NCBI GenBank assembly: GCA_013398955.1
Contig: VWPU01018708.1
Coordinates: 31,274 to 95,273, forward strand
Direction: 5' to 3'
DNA length: 64,000 nucleotides
From: Callaeas wilsoni
Lineage: Eukaryota; Chordata; Aves; Passeriformes; Callaeidae
The notes beneath the pieces are model-generated. The model saw nothing but the letters and a program-made list of their open reading frames with translations, made no database searches and was not told the DNA's origin. Of this stretch, positions 14,901 through 27,301 are shown one piece after another. The first letter of the stretch is position 1, and every line of letters begins with the position of its first letter. A program made the translations under genes and the position numbers.

Positions 14901-17900
14901 TTATAGGGATTGTGTTCCATTTCCTACAATTAAGGGAACCCATCTGTAGAGATTTTAATTAATGGAGATCTTATGGGGAGTTTCAGTTTGGCTGGAGGGT
15001 CTTACTGGGTGTGCTCTGTCTCCTTGGTATTTTCTATAGTTACGCAGTCATTAGCTTTGGCCGTTAAAGACAGGGAGACGGCAATAAATGAGGAATGGAC
15101 AACACAATGATTTTCATACATAGCAGATGGGCATATTTACCTCTTCCCCTGACTCCCACCATCTTTGCCTGATTAATACAACCACTAGCTACAAAAGCCT
15201 TTTTTTATTTAAAAAACCCCATGGGTGGATGGTACAATTCATGTGCATGAAGCCACCTCTTAAAAATTAAATGAGGACATTTCACTCCATATAATATATC
15301 AAACATAAACAGGCATAGGGTGATTATTAGTAAGAATTATCCAAATAAATATTTTTCTATCTAAAGCATTTTAATTACATTTTTTTCGGTGTGTTACAAT
15401 TAAAACTTATCAACACTACTATTGATCTGTCTGGTTTTTCCCAGCTTCCTTTAGACATAGCCCTCCTTCTGGGATAGACTTTTTTTTTTTTTTTAGTTTA
15501 ACCTACTGTGCTTCTCCTAAATGCACCTCGAAATGAGCAGCTTTTAGAAACAAAAAGTAACTTAAATCATGTATGTCACACCTGGCATGTGCCTAAGACA
15601 CCACAATGCACTGAAGCTTGTGCAGCCATGAGTGTATAACCAAAAGCTCAAACCACTGGGCATCTCCTCTTACTGCAGGGATTTTGGGTCTGACATAAGC
15701 ACATTCCTTCATTCATGAATTGACGGAAAGGTACCACACTGCTGGCTCCTGCTGTAGATGACTTAGGTTTTGCTTGGTTTGAATTATTCCTCATGCCCTA
15801 ATTGTTCCCTGTTTCCCCAGACACAGCTGAGGACTGGGAGCTGCCAGCCTTGCTGGCCAGGCAGGGCTGATAAAGCCCTGGTGTGAAATGGGGAGACTGA
15901 GCCCTCCTGGTTCACCCTACTCACAAAATGATGTCCTGACATAAAGAAGCCATCAGGTCACCCAAGCATGCCTGACTACCCTTTGGAAGACTCCATCACA
16001 CACTGCCTCCAGCTGCATCCTGCCTATCTTAAGACACAACAAAGGTCTAGGAATGAAACCCCTAGAAACCAATAGAGACAGCTGCTCTGTGGTTTCTAGA
16101 CCCTGCATGATGAATGCCACAGTCTATATTCACCTGTGTTGCAGCCCAATTCAGACATTCCTCCTGGGCCCAAGCCTCAGTTGTGTGGGAGAGGCTGCTC
16201 CCTCTGGGAGGGTCATGGAGCTGGAGGAGGTCACTGCTGAGTGCTGTGGCTCCACAGATGCAGCTGGAGTAGTTTCTCCACTTATATGTAGGTGCTTTGA
16301 CTTTCTTGCTGCCTGGATTTTAGTTCAGTTCCTTCTAATTTTTTTCCCATTTTCAGAGACCATTTTTCATTCGCTATCTGTAATGAGACATTCAGTTTCA
16401 CAGCAATATCCAGCTCATCAATCTTTCCTTTCAAGAGCGCTGCTGCTTTTACTGATCCTCTATTCCTGTTATATACAAGGCCATACACACACACACTCAT
16501 ATAGATGTGTGTATAGAGAAGATTTCTTTCCTTCAGTCTTTTTGTTCTTTGCTGTGTTTAAGTTGTTTGCAATATTCTTGTAATTACCACGTCTTTGATT
16601 ACCTTACTGATTTATTGTTGCCCCTAACACTCTGTCTTACACATCTCTCAGGAAAAGTATTAACCACCTTTCCTATTATTCCCTTTCTATGCCATTCCTG
16701 CTTGCTAGCTGTCCAGTGGGATCTATCTTCTCATGCATAATTTTCTGGTGAAATGTGCTCTCCAGCAGTGAAGTATATCCATTCTGACCTTTGGAGAGCT
16801 CGTTTGAGTCAAAGGTGAATTCTTACTAACTTCAGATTACCATTGAAGAGGCTTTATAACATCTACCCTCTAACAAGGTCTACCATGTTGCTCAGAGCCC
16901 CAGCAGACAGATCTGCTTCCTCTCCTCTTTGTGCTCACTCAGCTTCCAGTGCAGTCATTCCCAAAGTTTTAAAGCCAAAAAGCTTTACATATTGTCTCTT
17001 CTCCGTCTCAATGCCTGGAACAAGCCGTGGTCGCCTTTACTATTCAGTCAAGTGTTACTGAGATCACTGTAGAGAGACAATATGCTATGCAAACCATCAG
17101 GCCTTTGGGGGTTTGAGGCAGGGAGAAATGCAACTTCTCCTGTGGGAGCGGTGCAGAAAAACAAACCAGCTGTCTGGATTGAAATCATGAGCAATTAACA
17201 GTAGATTCAATTACCCAGAACAGAACTTTATAAATATTTGCAAATTACACCCTACCTATTTTTGCATGAAGAGTGGCAACCCATGAGGGAGCTCTCCCTA
17301 GATCAGAGGAACGTCATCTGAGAGAATTGTGAAGGTCAAGGGTTCAAGAGATATTTTGAAATTATCTTCTTAATTAGAAGCAGCACAGTCTAGTCTGCTG
17401 TGTGCAGATGGGCAGAAGAACTACAGATTAAAATTAGAGAGGGAGATTGGAGGGGAACTCTGCCAGCAAGTTCTCATCATAAGACACAGCATGGCAGGGA
17501 TTCTGGCGGGAAGAGATCCCACCCCTGCCTGCCTCCAGCACCCAGTGGAGACGCCACAACTGTCAGACTGCAGTTAGCATTGGAGAAAAAAGGACCCGTT
17601 CATTTATACTTGTCCCAGGAAAAGAGATTGGCTTGAAAGTGAGTGCTCTTGCATACAAGAAAGATTTCCTTGGGTGGGGGTGTGCCTAGGTTTCCTTTTC
17701 GAGGCACTGGATGCTGAAAGAAAGTTATGGATCATAATATTTACCTCATTAAAATGCATCATGTCATGACAGCTGTAGAGACAGAAACCCATCCCGGATC
17801 ATCTGATAAAAATAGTTAGGATACACGGGGAATGGAATCCACCACCACCTCGGTGAAGCCACAGGAATCTCTTTCCATTGTAGATATGCTCCATACAATG

Positions 17901-20900
17901 ATGCCAGCTCTCGCAGGAGCGATAGTGAAACATAAATCACACTAACTCGTAACAGCACCCACCAAACAATGCAAAATGGCTGCACATTGAGGCTTGGCTC
18001 TGCGCGCAGAGAACTGTGTCTAAACTTGGAGCATTTGCTAGGGCAGCCAGAGGAGAAACTCCTGGCTCTGCTCACAGCATGGGGAGGAAGACACAAACCT
18101 GGGGCAGACCTCACAGAAAACTCACACTCTTGTCTATTTCATTGCTACCCTGCTTATGGGGAGATTGTTAGTGCTCTGTGTGTCAGCGGAGGCCCAGGCA
18201 AAGAGTACTAAACTGAATTTGGTCAGGAGCTACACAGCCATGGCACCTGTGTGAAAAACGGCTATGAGCCTATCGGTGTCAGATGAGAAACGGTTAGCTC
18301 AAAACTCAGACTCTGACTACATTTGGCTGCCATCAATTATTTAGAAACCATCTAAATCTGATTTAGATCTTGAGGTCAGGTATTCAAATTTGAAAGTCTT
18401 GGCGTATTCCCATCTCCCATGGCTTCATTTCTGTCAGGATTTTCCACATACATTAACAACAGCAGTAAGAGTGACTTCTTTCACCAGTGCACATTCTCCC
18501 AGCCCGCCAATTCCAAGGGATGTGCACATGTAGCCTGAGAACCAGCCCAGGATTTTTTTGGCATTTGTAAACTGTGAATTAAATGAGAGCTCATCAAGCA
18601 GTGCTGTTTTCAAGGGTTTCAAAATTGCATTATTCTTTATCTGGATCCACAAACACAGGTTTGATTAGGCCTGTAAGTACATGACAAAGTACCTTGCAGT
18701 ACAAATGCTACACATTCATAAAGATAACATTTCAATAATTTTTTTTCTATCTAAAGGCTTCATTACTTTTGGCGATATTTTATGGTATGGAGCATAAAAC
18801 TGTAATAAATATTTCAGATAGTACCTTCAAACTTGCACTAAGGTGATTTTGCCATTACCAGTTGTGAGCTGATTTGGGTTTTTTACATGTTTATGTAGCA
18901 CTTTTAGCATTAAACCAAAGGATGAAAGCAGTGCTTTCCAAAGTGGGACCATTTACAGGCTTCTAAGTCTCATCTGGAGCCCGCTAAGAACCCTATTAAT
19001 GGAAGGTGTCTCCCAGCAAGCTGCTGTTTGCTCAAGACCAGGCAGCTACAAGGAACTAAGGAATTGTTCTTAATTCTCCCTTATGGTGACCTGGGCCACA
19101 GCAGGGCAGGAAGGAGAATCATAGGGAGAATTAAGAACCATTCTTGCAAGCCGAGTTACTTTGAGTGACTGCAAGGTGTTTCTGCCCTGCAAGTGGCTTT
19201 TGTTGCACAGCCACCTCAGTGCTCCCCTCGCTACTCAGGAGCAGACCTGCAAAATGTATTTATACTGAACTCTGCCAAAACCACACAACACCACATTCTC
19301 TACAAGCATCTAAAATCCCAGCTTTTTCACCCTCAACACACATGTGACATGGAGAAAAAGCCTCTGATGAGCTCCAGCTTCTCAGGCAGAAGGCTAGCAA
19401 CAGGAGCCACAGCAGAGGAGGGGACCGCTCATCAGTAAGTGCTGTAATAAGTAGCATTTGAGGTCACAAATAAAACAAGGCCTGACTGCGCTAATTAAAC
19501 ATGCAAACATTTTGGAGGAGGCAAGACAGTCCCTTAAGTCGCAGCCATGCTTTGCTGAGCGCACAAGAGGGATGAAGCACCCGCGGCAGCTGCCCTGGAG
19601 GAAGGAGAAAAGCTGAGTGTGCTACCCCAGAACTCTTCCCTGGAGGGGCTGGCAGTAGAACTGGGACCAAATCCACCAAAATCCACAAGCACTTGGAAAC
19701 CAAACCCTATGCGACACAAGTATTTCAGAAAATTGTAACACTGTGTAGCACCTAAAGGATCATTTCCTTCCCTTCTTCACCCTCTTAAAAAAAGGCTTAT
19801 GTTATAAAAGAACAATTATCCAGTTAGCCAAGACATATTGGATGCTAAATGCATCCACAAACCCTTATCTACCAATGGACTTTCCATTTCTTACCTGTTT
19901 TTTCTTCTTCTTTCCTTCAGCTGGCAACTTTACTTGCGCCATCCCTTTATTTTCCTTCTTCCCAAGGCTTCTGCAAAAATCCTTCTCTACTTCCATCATC
20001 TTCCTTCCATCCATTTGCTGAGCTTTCTTGAAATCCCCTCCTCTTGGGTGTGTAGCAGCCACCCTGAAGTCTGAATGCAACATTTTTGACGTTTGTTGGT
20101 GCAAGACATTCCTCAGAACAGGGATGGGTTTCCACCACTATCAGGTAAAGAAGACTTAGCTTAAAAATATTTCTAGCTTGGTCAAGGTAAAAGGCACTTG
20201 AGAAAAAAATATGGTTCGGATAATTAAAGACCTTGTGATGACCACATGGTCTGAAGCTCTAGAAAGCCAAACAGACCTGAAGAAAATTCCCCCTCTCTGT
20301 AATTTCTGCCTATGAATTGCTTTTATTATTAACTAACGTGTGTATTGGTTACTCCCAGCCAGAATAATCATAGTTAATAAGATTATCTTCTTGTGTTTTG
20401 TGTAATTAGCAGGGGTAAGAAAAGCAGAGAAAAGTATAATTTACCTTGCGCTAGGTGCACAAGCTTCCACTAACCACAGATTCTTGGATGCAATCCTGCA
20501 CATTGGCTGCACTTTGGCATTTTGCAGCTTTTCTTTAAGAGTTTTGGATTTTGAAATTTGCCCTAAGACCTCTTGCAAGCAAGCAAACCAACAGCATCCC
20601 GAAGAAAGAATCTCCTTTTGGGTCTCTTTTCCATTTCTTTTATGCATCTTCCGTCTTTCCTTTCTGCAGGCAATTTTGTAAAAAAAAAATATTGAAATCA
20701 ACTCTATTTGCATTCTTTAGTTTAATATTGAATTAATTTTGCATTTGCAGTGCACACTATTCAAAAGCAGGAGCTTAGATCCCTTAAAATGAACATTAAA
20801 ATTACTTCTCTATGTCTGCTTTAAATTTCCCTGTGCTTTTTGGATCAATGCAAATTTCCCCTCTACCCAGAAATTTTCACCACTTTTGAAACTTTAAGTT

Positions 20901-21519
20901 TCTGGGGGAAAAATTGCAATAAGCACTCGAGTTGAAATCTGAGGTAGTGAGTGAAGTGTGAGCATTTCATTCGCTTAATCCTTAAGGGTGGGAATTCTTG
21001 CCCAAAGAACACTTTTCTATTGGAAATAAGGAGCACAAAGAAGAGAAAGGATGTTCTCTTTGTAGCCTACTTAATCTAATCTAATGCAGAACAACACGGC
21101 TGCCAGCAAGAGCCTGTGCACGAAGACTTGGGAATGGGGAGAGCTTTATCTGAGGCTGTTTAGCAGCTCCGTGATGGAGCAAAGACAGGAACCTGCATTT
21201 CTCAGGTGTCCTGGCTCCATGATCTGGTCCAAAAAGGCTCCCTGGGGCCAGCAGCAGCTCAGTAAACATTTCAAATAGGTAAAAACTTGACAATACTTAA
21301 AAACTGGCTTTTAGAAACAATCTCTAGGCAAAGTGCATTTGAAAAAAAGAGAGTGTATGTCTGTGCAGGCAAGCACACAGGGCAGCGTTCCTGGAAAGCA
21401 ACTTACAGAGTAACAGAAGAGTTCTGGTTTCTGACTGGAAAGCACAGGGTAGCTATTATGCAGCCATTCTATAATTTCCACGCATTTTCCCTTCTCCAGA
21501 GTACCGTGTTACCAGAATG
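14901..21519. other. Intergenic DNA, no gene supported
   Basis: AT-rich, with stretches rich in TAATTA-like homeodomain cores (14,895-14,960, 15,220-15,400) that could be conserved regulatory DNA. Holds the inverted repeat at 19.06 kb and a T15 run at 15,480. The longest ORF (16,053-16,583, 176 codons) has no recognisable domain. Confidence 0.6.
19062..19142. repeat. Inverted repeat (hairpin-forming), arms about 23 bp
   Basis: Left arm 19,062-19,085 (contains GTTCTTAATTCTCCCT) and right arm 19,120-19,142 (contains AGGGAGAATTAAGAAC) are reverse complements apart from one mismatch and a one-base gap. The loop is about 34 bases. No gene is nearby. Confidence 0.7.
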
Positions 21520-21705
21520 CTTGGGATGACGAGGAGCTGGCTGCGCTCCCTGCCAAACGCCAGCTGCTCCTCAGGGCCGCGCTCGCAGCGCCCCCTGCAG
21601 GCCGGCAGCGGGGCCCGCCACAACAACGAGCCACGCTCGGCCACACCGAGCACGGCTCCGACACAGCCCCGCGCCAGGTACCCCGCATAAACAAATAAAT
21701 TCACT
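21520..21705. promoter_or_regulatory. Small CpG-rich island 3' of CRY1
   Basis: About 180 bases with many CpGs (GCCGCGCTCGCAGCGCCCCC, CCCGCGCCAG) inside AT-rich DNA, about 2.9 kb beyond the CRY1 poly(A) signal. It contains the CTCF-like site. It could be an insulator or a non-coding RNA promoter. No coding exon is apparent. Confidence 0.6.
21585..21603 (-). promoter_or_regulatory. CTCF-like motif
   Basis: The minus strand reads GCCTGCAGGGGGCGCTGCG, a near-perfect fit to the CTCF core CCASYAGRKGGCRS with one mismatch (T for A). Confidence 0.6.
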
Positions 21706-23243
21706 CTGCCCCAGCCAGCACCCGCTTTACAAACACACCCCGCGAAACCCAAGGGGTTTGTGTTCTAACTCCTTTTGCTCCTCTCCTTTCAAAAACCTCT
21801 GTCATCAGCAGCAGTGCAAGACGGGTCACACAAAGTTCCTGTGCAAAAAATCAGGTTCTGAACGCTTGAAGATACTTAAAAGCTGGTTGTTTTTTTTTTT
21901 TCATCCCAAATATCCCCTAAAGTTGTTCCTGCATGCTTCCAGAGTACATTTTTTTGGTTTCCAAAAACCACAAGTCTGCAACTCTCCTCTCCCCATCTCC
22001 TACCAGCCCAGGGAAGGGCCAGCGAAATCCTTTCGGAACAGAACTTCTTTGAGGAATATTTTAAGCTCCATTTCTGGAGGAGAGATCTAATAAGCAACAA
22101 TATCCTGGCCTTTATTCCATACTGGATTCATAGCACATGTCCAACTCCTTGAAAAATCACGATGGGGTAGTAGCGAGAAAAACCCTATGTTACAATGGTT
22201 TTAGTAATTTTTTAATGTGCAACCAAAGCCTTCAACTTTTCTTACTTATTTTTGTGGTCAGCACTTAGTAGGTCGGAGGGGAAGAATATAAGGCAAAGGG
22301 CTTTTATGAGGCTATTGCTGCTCTGAAGGCAACTTCTCCCCTCTCTCACACTAAACTCATCACAGACTGTTTCTTCCAGCACAGTCCTGACAGCAGAACT
22401 CCTCCAAGCCAGCACACAAGTGAAACAGCACCTCCACAGATTTTCCTTTGCAAATCCAAGGATTTGCCTACACCAAGAAGAGGAATACTCCTGTCAGCAC
22501 TTAAGAAGGGGGGGAATTAACTTACCATAAAAATAAACTCCTTGGGAAATTTCTTCTTTCACCTATTGAACTTCCAGACTGGTTGGAGGAAAGGTAATAT
22601 TTAAGCAGATGTTCTTACCTTGATGAAGTTTCTCTGTGGGAGTTTCATAGCTAATCATAAAGAAAATCTAGGTGGAATATTTAATTTAGATGGTATGGGT
22701 TTTTTAATATAAGCTTAGCAGAAAAATTCAGCATGATCTTGACAGAATCAAACATATCTTAAGGCAATCTAGGCCTATATTATTTTTTTTCTATTTTCAG
22801 ACTACTTAAAAAAAGACAATTGTTTATTCTCCTTATTATGTATGTCTCTAGGGAACCCCTTCATTTTACTTGGACTGATCTGTGGAAAATACTTAGCATC
22901 TGCTTCTCTATTTTCACCAGTGAGTTTTTTCTTCAATTTCAAACATTCTCTGCTTCAAGACAGTAGACACGCCTCTATTTCCTTAGTATTGCTTTTGAGT
23001 TTGTCATTGTATACAAATCAGTATGCAGAGATATTTACATTAACAATTATAATCTAAAATCTAGTACCATGGTAATTTATTCTGCCACAAGAGCCCTGCT
23101 GCATATGTTGTTAGTCCAAAAATCTAATCTGAATTTTAAACCAACACACAGAAATGTCCTGTCTAGAAGTCACCAATGTGATACCAAGAACAAGACCATT
23201 AACTCTTCTCACTTTAGAATTAATTAATCATTAATACCAACCA
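21706..23243. other. Intergenic DNA, nothing recognised
   Basis: AT-rich sequence between the CpG-rich island and the CR1 fragment, with short pyrimidine-rich runs only. Confidence 0.6.
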
Positions 23244-24020
23244 TATGAAGTTTAACAAAGACAAGTGCTGGATTCTGCACCTGGGATGGAGCAACTCTGG
23301 ATGTATGGACAGACTGGGGAACGAGACGCTGGAGAGCAGTGCCACAGAAAGGGACCTGGGGGTCCTGGTCAGTGTCAGATTGAATGAGTCAGCAGTGCCT
23401 GGCAGCCAGGAGGGCCAAGTGTGTCCTGGGGTGCATCAGGCACAGCATCGCAGCCAGGCAAGGGAGGGGATTGTCCCGCTCTGCTCTGCACTGGGGCAGC
23501 CTCACCTCGAGTGCTGGGGCAGTTTTGGGTGCCCATATAAGAAGACCTAAAGCTCTCAGAGTGTTCAAAGGAGGGCAGCAAGCAGGGTGAAGGGCCTTGA
23601 GGAGACGCTGTGTGAGGAGCGGCTGAGGGCGCTTGGTCTGTTCAGCCTGGAGAGGAGGAGACTGAGAGGAGACCTCACTGCAGTTACAACTTCCGCATGA
23701 GGGGAAGAGGAGGGGCAGGCACTGATCTCTTCTCTCTGGTGACCAGTGAGAGGACCTGAGGGAATGGCCTGAAGATGTGTCAGGGGAGGTTTAGGTTGGA
23801 TATCAGGAAAAGGTGCTACACGCAGAAGCTGGCTGGGCACTGGAACAGCTCCCCAGGGAAGTGGTCACAGCACCAAGCCTGACAGAATGCCAGAAGCGTT
23901 TGGACAATGCTCTCAAGTACATGGAGCCTGAGATTCTTGGGGATGGTGGTATACAGGGCCAGAAGCTGGACTCGGTGATCCTTCTGGGTCCCTTCCAACT
24001 CAGGATATTCTAGGATATTT
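23244..24020 (+). mobile_element. CR1 LINE fragment (3' end)
   Basis: The plus strand encodes a decayed C-terminal part of CR1 reverse transcriptase (MKFNKDKCWILHLGW, then ERDLGVLVSVRLNES) and runs into the CR1 3' UTR (GGTCCCTTCCAACTCAGGATATTCTA). The 5' end is truncated, as is usual for CR1. The frame is broken by several indels. It lies about 0.5 kb beyond the CRY1 poly(A) signal. Confidence 0.9.
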
Positions 24021-24539
24021 TAATTTGGGCACCCCATGCAAGTAGGAAACTAACCTAGTCATATGCAAATTCATACTACTTTTTCAGAGATCTTAATGGT
24101 CTGAGAAAACACTTAGATATAACTTCTCTAAACATTTGAGACAGCACTGACTGAGCATTCAGCAAGTCTGAAATCAACATCCTCAAAAGGCAGCAAATTA
24201 AATGCACTGCAGGAAAAACTTCCCAGCTATTAAGCAAATTGTAATTATAGCAGGGAGAAAAAAAACCTCAAACACCCAGATTGTGAAGAAACACTTAATA
24301 AATACATCAGTGAAAACCATTTAATGGTCAGATTACATACATGCAGTTTCAAGAAAAAGGCCTGGATAATCTGAATATTGTTTTGCTTCAGTATCATGAA
24401 ATTTGGAAGTGAAAGGTAATATAGTTCATTGTTTGCACCTTCCAGATTAAGTCTAAAAAGAGTATTTCTCTTCTTTCCTGAAACAGTTCTGTTTGGAAAT
24501 ATATGCAGGAGCAAGAGTACACAAAAGACAAACATACGT

Positions 24540-25670
24540 ATCTATATATACAATTTTCTTTTATTAACAAGGTATGTCATTACTGAACAAGGCAACTGAG
24601 AAATACAAGGACTGGACATATACATGAAAATTTTACAACTCGACTAAAATTGGCATGTGTTTTATATACAGATGTGATTAATTACGGTTACAACTCTACT
24701 GTATTTGATTAAACACAGTCCTAAGCACTTACATTATGAAAATATGAAGTTGATCATACAGAGCTCAAGTATGGAATCTAAAAATAATAACAATTTAAAA
24801 ACTTCCAAACTTTCTATGTTCATCTGTTTTTCAGAACGGCACTATAGCTTTTCCTACTACCATATACATGAAAGATTATCAAAAATATATTGATGGGTCT
24901 ATCACTAATCATGAATATTCATATTTACAATAAGTTAGCAAATTCTTCACCAAATACTTTATATACAAAACTCAATTTGCCCTTTGTGAAAGAGTCATTA
25001 AAAAGTTAAAAACCATAGAAATGCCAGTTAGAAATAATGCATTCCAAAAATTGGACTTGTTTACAACAACTGAGAACAATCGAAAATAATTTATGAAAAA
25101 GTATGTAATTTTAGAACATGAACTCTCACAACACTTTAGTTCCAATATAGAGTAGCAGGAATTTTGTCCCATGTGTTCTTTGAGTGGCAAACTTCTCTTC
25201 CAATAAAGCTGCAAGAAAAAAAGAAAAAAAAATATTCTTAAGCAGTTTGATGCGAGTCTTTGAAGATAGGAGTAATTCAAGGGACCAATATTGTTTCCCC
25301 CCTTCTCAATGCAGGAAGCCCTGTTCCAATCTGTATTGGCCCAAATACTCAGAATTCTTATTTCTCACCTTAGAGGCTAAAAGGGGAAGGAAAAAAAATA
25401 AGAGAAACCCAACAAAAGCCTCTGTACTTCAGTGCTATTCAGAAGTGCAAAACCTTTTGCCAGCAGTGTTTTTGAGTATGATCTTGGCTGATCTTTGTAT
25501 TGACCATAATGCTTTTGCAGCATGCTTTGAACACCCCTAACAAAATCAGTCTTCTCTGCCGAACTAGTAACCCCTCCAACCTGTCTCTCAATTGAAAAAG
25601 AGCTTAGACAGGAACCAGACGTTCGCTCTGCAGGTACTTCTTCTACACAGACACGAGCACCTAAGGAATT
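24540..25670 (-). other. CRY1: Probable CRY1 terminal exon, 3' UTR
   Basis: A good acceptor (TGTTTTGTATTGCAG|AATT) sits at 25,671-25,673, and the only minus-strand AATAAA found below it is near 24,560. Together they bound a UTR of about 1.1 kb. Human CRY1 also places most of its 3' UTR in a separate last exon (known from memory). A minus-strand ORF of about 110 codons (25,377-25,709) overlaps the start of this exon, but it has no initiator context and I do not recognise it. The exon 13 to exon 14 join is inferred from splice motifs only. Confidence 0.7.
24560..24565 (-). terminator. CRY1: CRY1 polyadenylation signal AATAAA
   Basis: AATAAA on the minus strand. About 25-45 nt downstream is a GT-rich stretch (TGTTTGTCTTTTGTGT), the usual arrangement for cleavage. 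I infer cleavage at about 24,540. Confidence 0.7.
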
Positions 25671-27193
25671 CTGCAATACAAAACACGGATGCTGAATGAA
25701 TCTACACATACTAAGGATTAGACAGCCACTGAAACACAGACTCTCTGGGAATTATGTTCCGCTCAGGCCCATCCGAGTAACAGAAATCAATTTGAGAACA
25801 CAGAAGCAGTTTACAGGGCTTCCAGTATGTGAGAAAATAGCAGATGGATCACTCACTAAGGTCTCAGCTCACTTCCTCAATTGACAACATTATGGAAACA
25901 ATGCTGTGGTTCTGCACTTAATCAGATCAGTACAACACAACTGGTCCTAATGCACCGCAGTAACTTTGACAAAGTGCTTCCACCACATAGCAAGCAAAAT
26001 TAGATCTTGCTGTCAAAACCAAATGAAGTAGACTGAATTCCCCTTTTTACCTCTAGAGATGATGAATGTCCTACACTTGTTATATGGAATCCCTGTTTTC
26101 CAGTTCCAATAATGCTCTCCATGCGCTATTATCTTGCTTGTTGTGCTATTCTTACTTATTCTTCAAATTTCATAATGACCAATGCTCCACTTGGTTTTTT
26201 TAAAACATCTCTATCACCTTTAACCTTTGCGGCCACACTCCCAGTCTTGAAATTCTGTCCCCTCTTATTTCACACAGTCCTCCGTTATTTGGCTTTCCTC
26301 CTTAGTAATTACTCTTTAATTTAATGTAGTTTTAATTCTTTTCAGGTCATCTACCTTGCTCCTCTCAAATCAAGCTCAATGGGGGAAGAGGTATTACAAT
26401 TTTGGCCTTCTCTTTCCTCTATCCTGTCCCCAACTTCATCCAAAAACCAAAATCAACTTATCTTCTCTATGTTGATGATTTTACACATACATAACTCCTT
26501 CTCCAATTTTCTGCTTCTCTCTACACATTTCACGCCTGTTTATGTGTATCTATTTACAATGCCTCCTTCTCCAAATTCAGGTCTTTTTCACCACAGCTTG
26601 ACAAACTTGGACAGTGTGAGTAACCTGCTTCAATTACAGACCAATGACAAAGGCTCACGCCTCACAAGTCTTACCTCTGCATCTTCACACTCAATAACCA
26701 CATCAGCACTTTGCAGGTTTTTGGCAGTATCTCTCTGAAGCATGTTCTGCTTAGTCCACTTATATGTCTAAACTAATCCAGGCCCTGAGCTCTTCCTTTC
26801 AAGTTGTCTTAGTCTCCTGATTCAGGTCGCCATACACTCACACAAACAATGCTACTGGCACAACTTAAGGTGAGATGCGGGAGCAGAGAGTAACTGAAGC
26901 TACTTAAGCAGCTCTGCTAAATGTATTAAAACCACAGCTGATCCATCTCCCTTTTGTTAACACCTGGATCTGTGTCTGATAATCTTGTCTGGCTTTATTT
27001 TTGCGACTACTTCCTATCTCATACTTCACAAACTCTTAGAGCCAGAATTTTGTACTGTCTGTTTGTACAGTCCCTGGAAAAGAAGTATTTGCAGCAACAG
27101 TTTAGGATCCTTTGCATTGCAGTGACATGAATGTTATCACAGACACAAAATTTGTACAGAAATTTGATAACTTTAAGGTGCCTCAGATCTTAC
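25671..27193 (-). other. CRY1: Probable 3'-UTR intron of CRY1
   Basis: 1.5 kb between the GTAAGAT donor just after the stop codon and the TTGCAG acceptor. The plus-strand ORFs in it (26,112 and 26,379 onward) have low-complexity Ser/Thr/Leu content from pyrimidine-rich DNA and are not supported. Confidence 0.65.
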
Positions 27194-27301
27194 CAGTTTA
27201 ATTTGTGCTCTGTCGCTGGACTTTTGGTCCAACGCTCTGAGTTTCTTCTTCTGGATTTGGGCGTTTCCCTGCACTAATGCCAGTACCAAGGGCCGTTCTT
27301 C
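27194..27301 (-). CDS. CRY1: CRY1 last coding exon 13 (residues 587-620, stop, start of 3' UTR)
   Basis: Encodes [20 protein letters not shown] through QRQSTN, with TAA at 27,200-27,198. The acceptor is TATCAG|GA. Four bases after the stop is a strong donor, CTG|GTAAGAT (27,193 downward), so the exon probably ends at 27,194 and the 3' UTR continues in a separate exon. The basic residues KR and K..R resemble the C-terminal nuclear localisation region of CRY1. Confidence 0.93.

Noticed and set aside
16484..16515. CA/TG-rich inverted stretch near 16.5 kb
   Set aside because: A short CACACACA run facing GTGTGTAT looks hairpin-like but is explained by simple dinucleotide repeats.
16053..16583. 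176-codon plus-strand ORF
   Set aside because: No recognisable domain or homolog and low-complexity Phe/Leu/Ser content from T-rich DNA. Its length is within what chance allows in 64 kb.
1..24500. Expected 3' neighbour of CRY1 (MTERF2 in mammals)
   Set aside because: MTERF2 should show as a long, largely single-exon reading frame. None is present, so it must lie outside the window or be elsewhere.
25377..25709. 110-codon minus-strand ORF at the CRY1 3' UTR
   Set aside because: I considered it as a further CRY1 tail exon or the neighbouring MTERF2 gene. It matches neither as I remember them, and CRY1 already ends cleanly at QSTN-TAA. It is best explained as 3' UTR.
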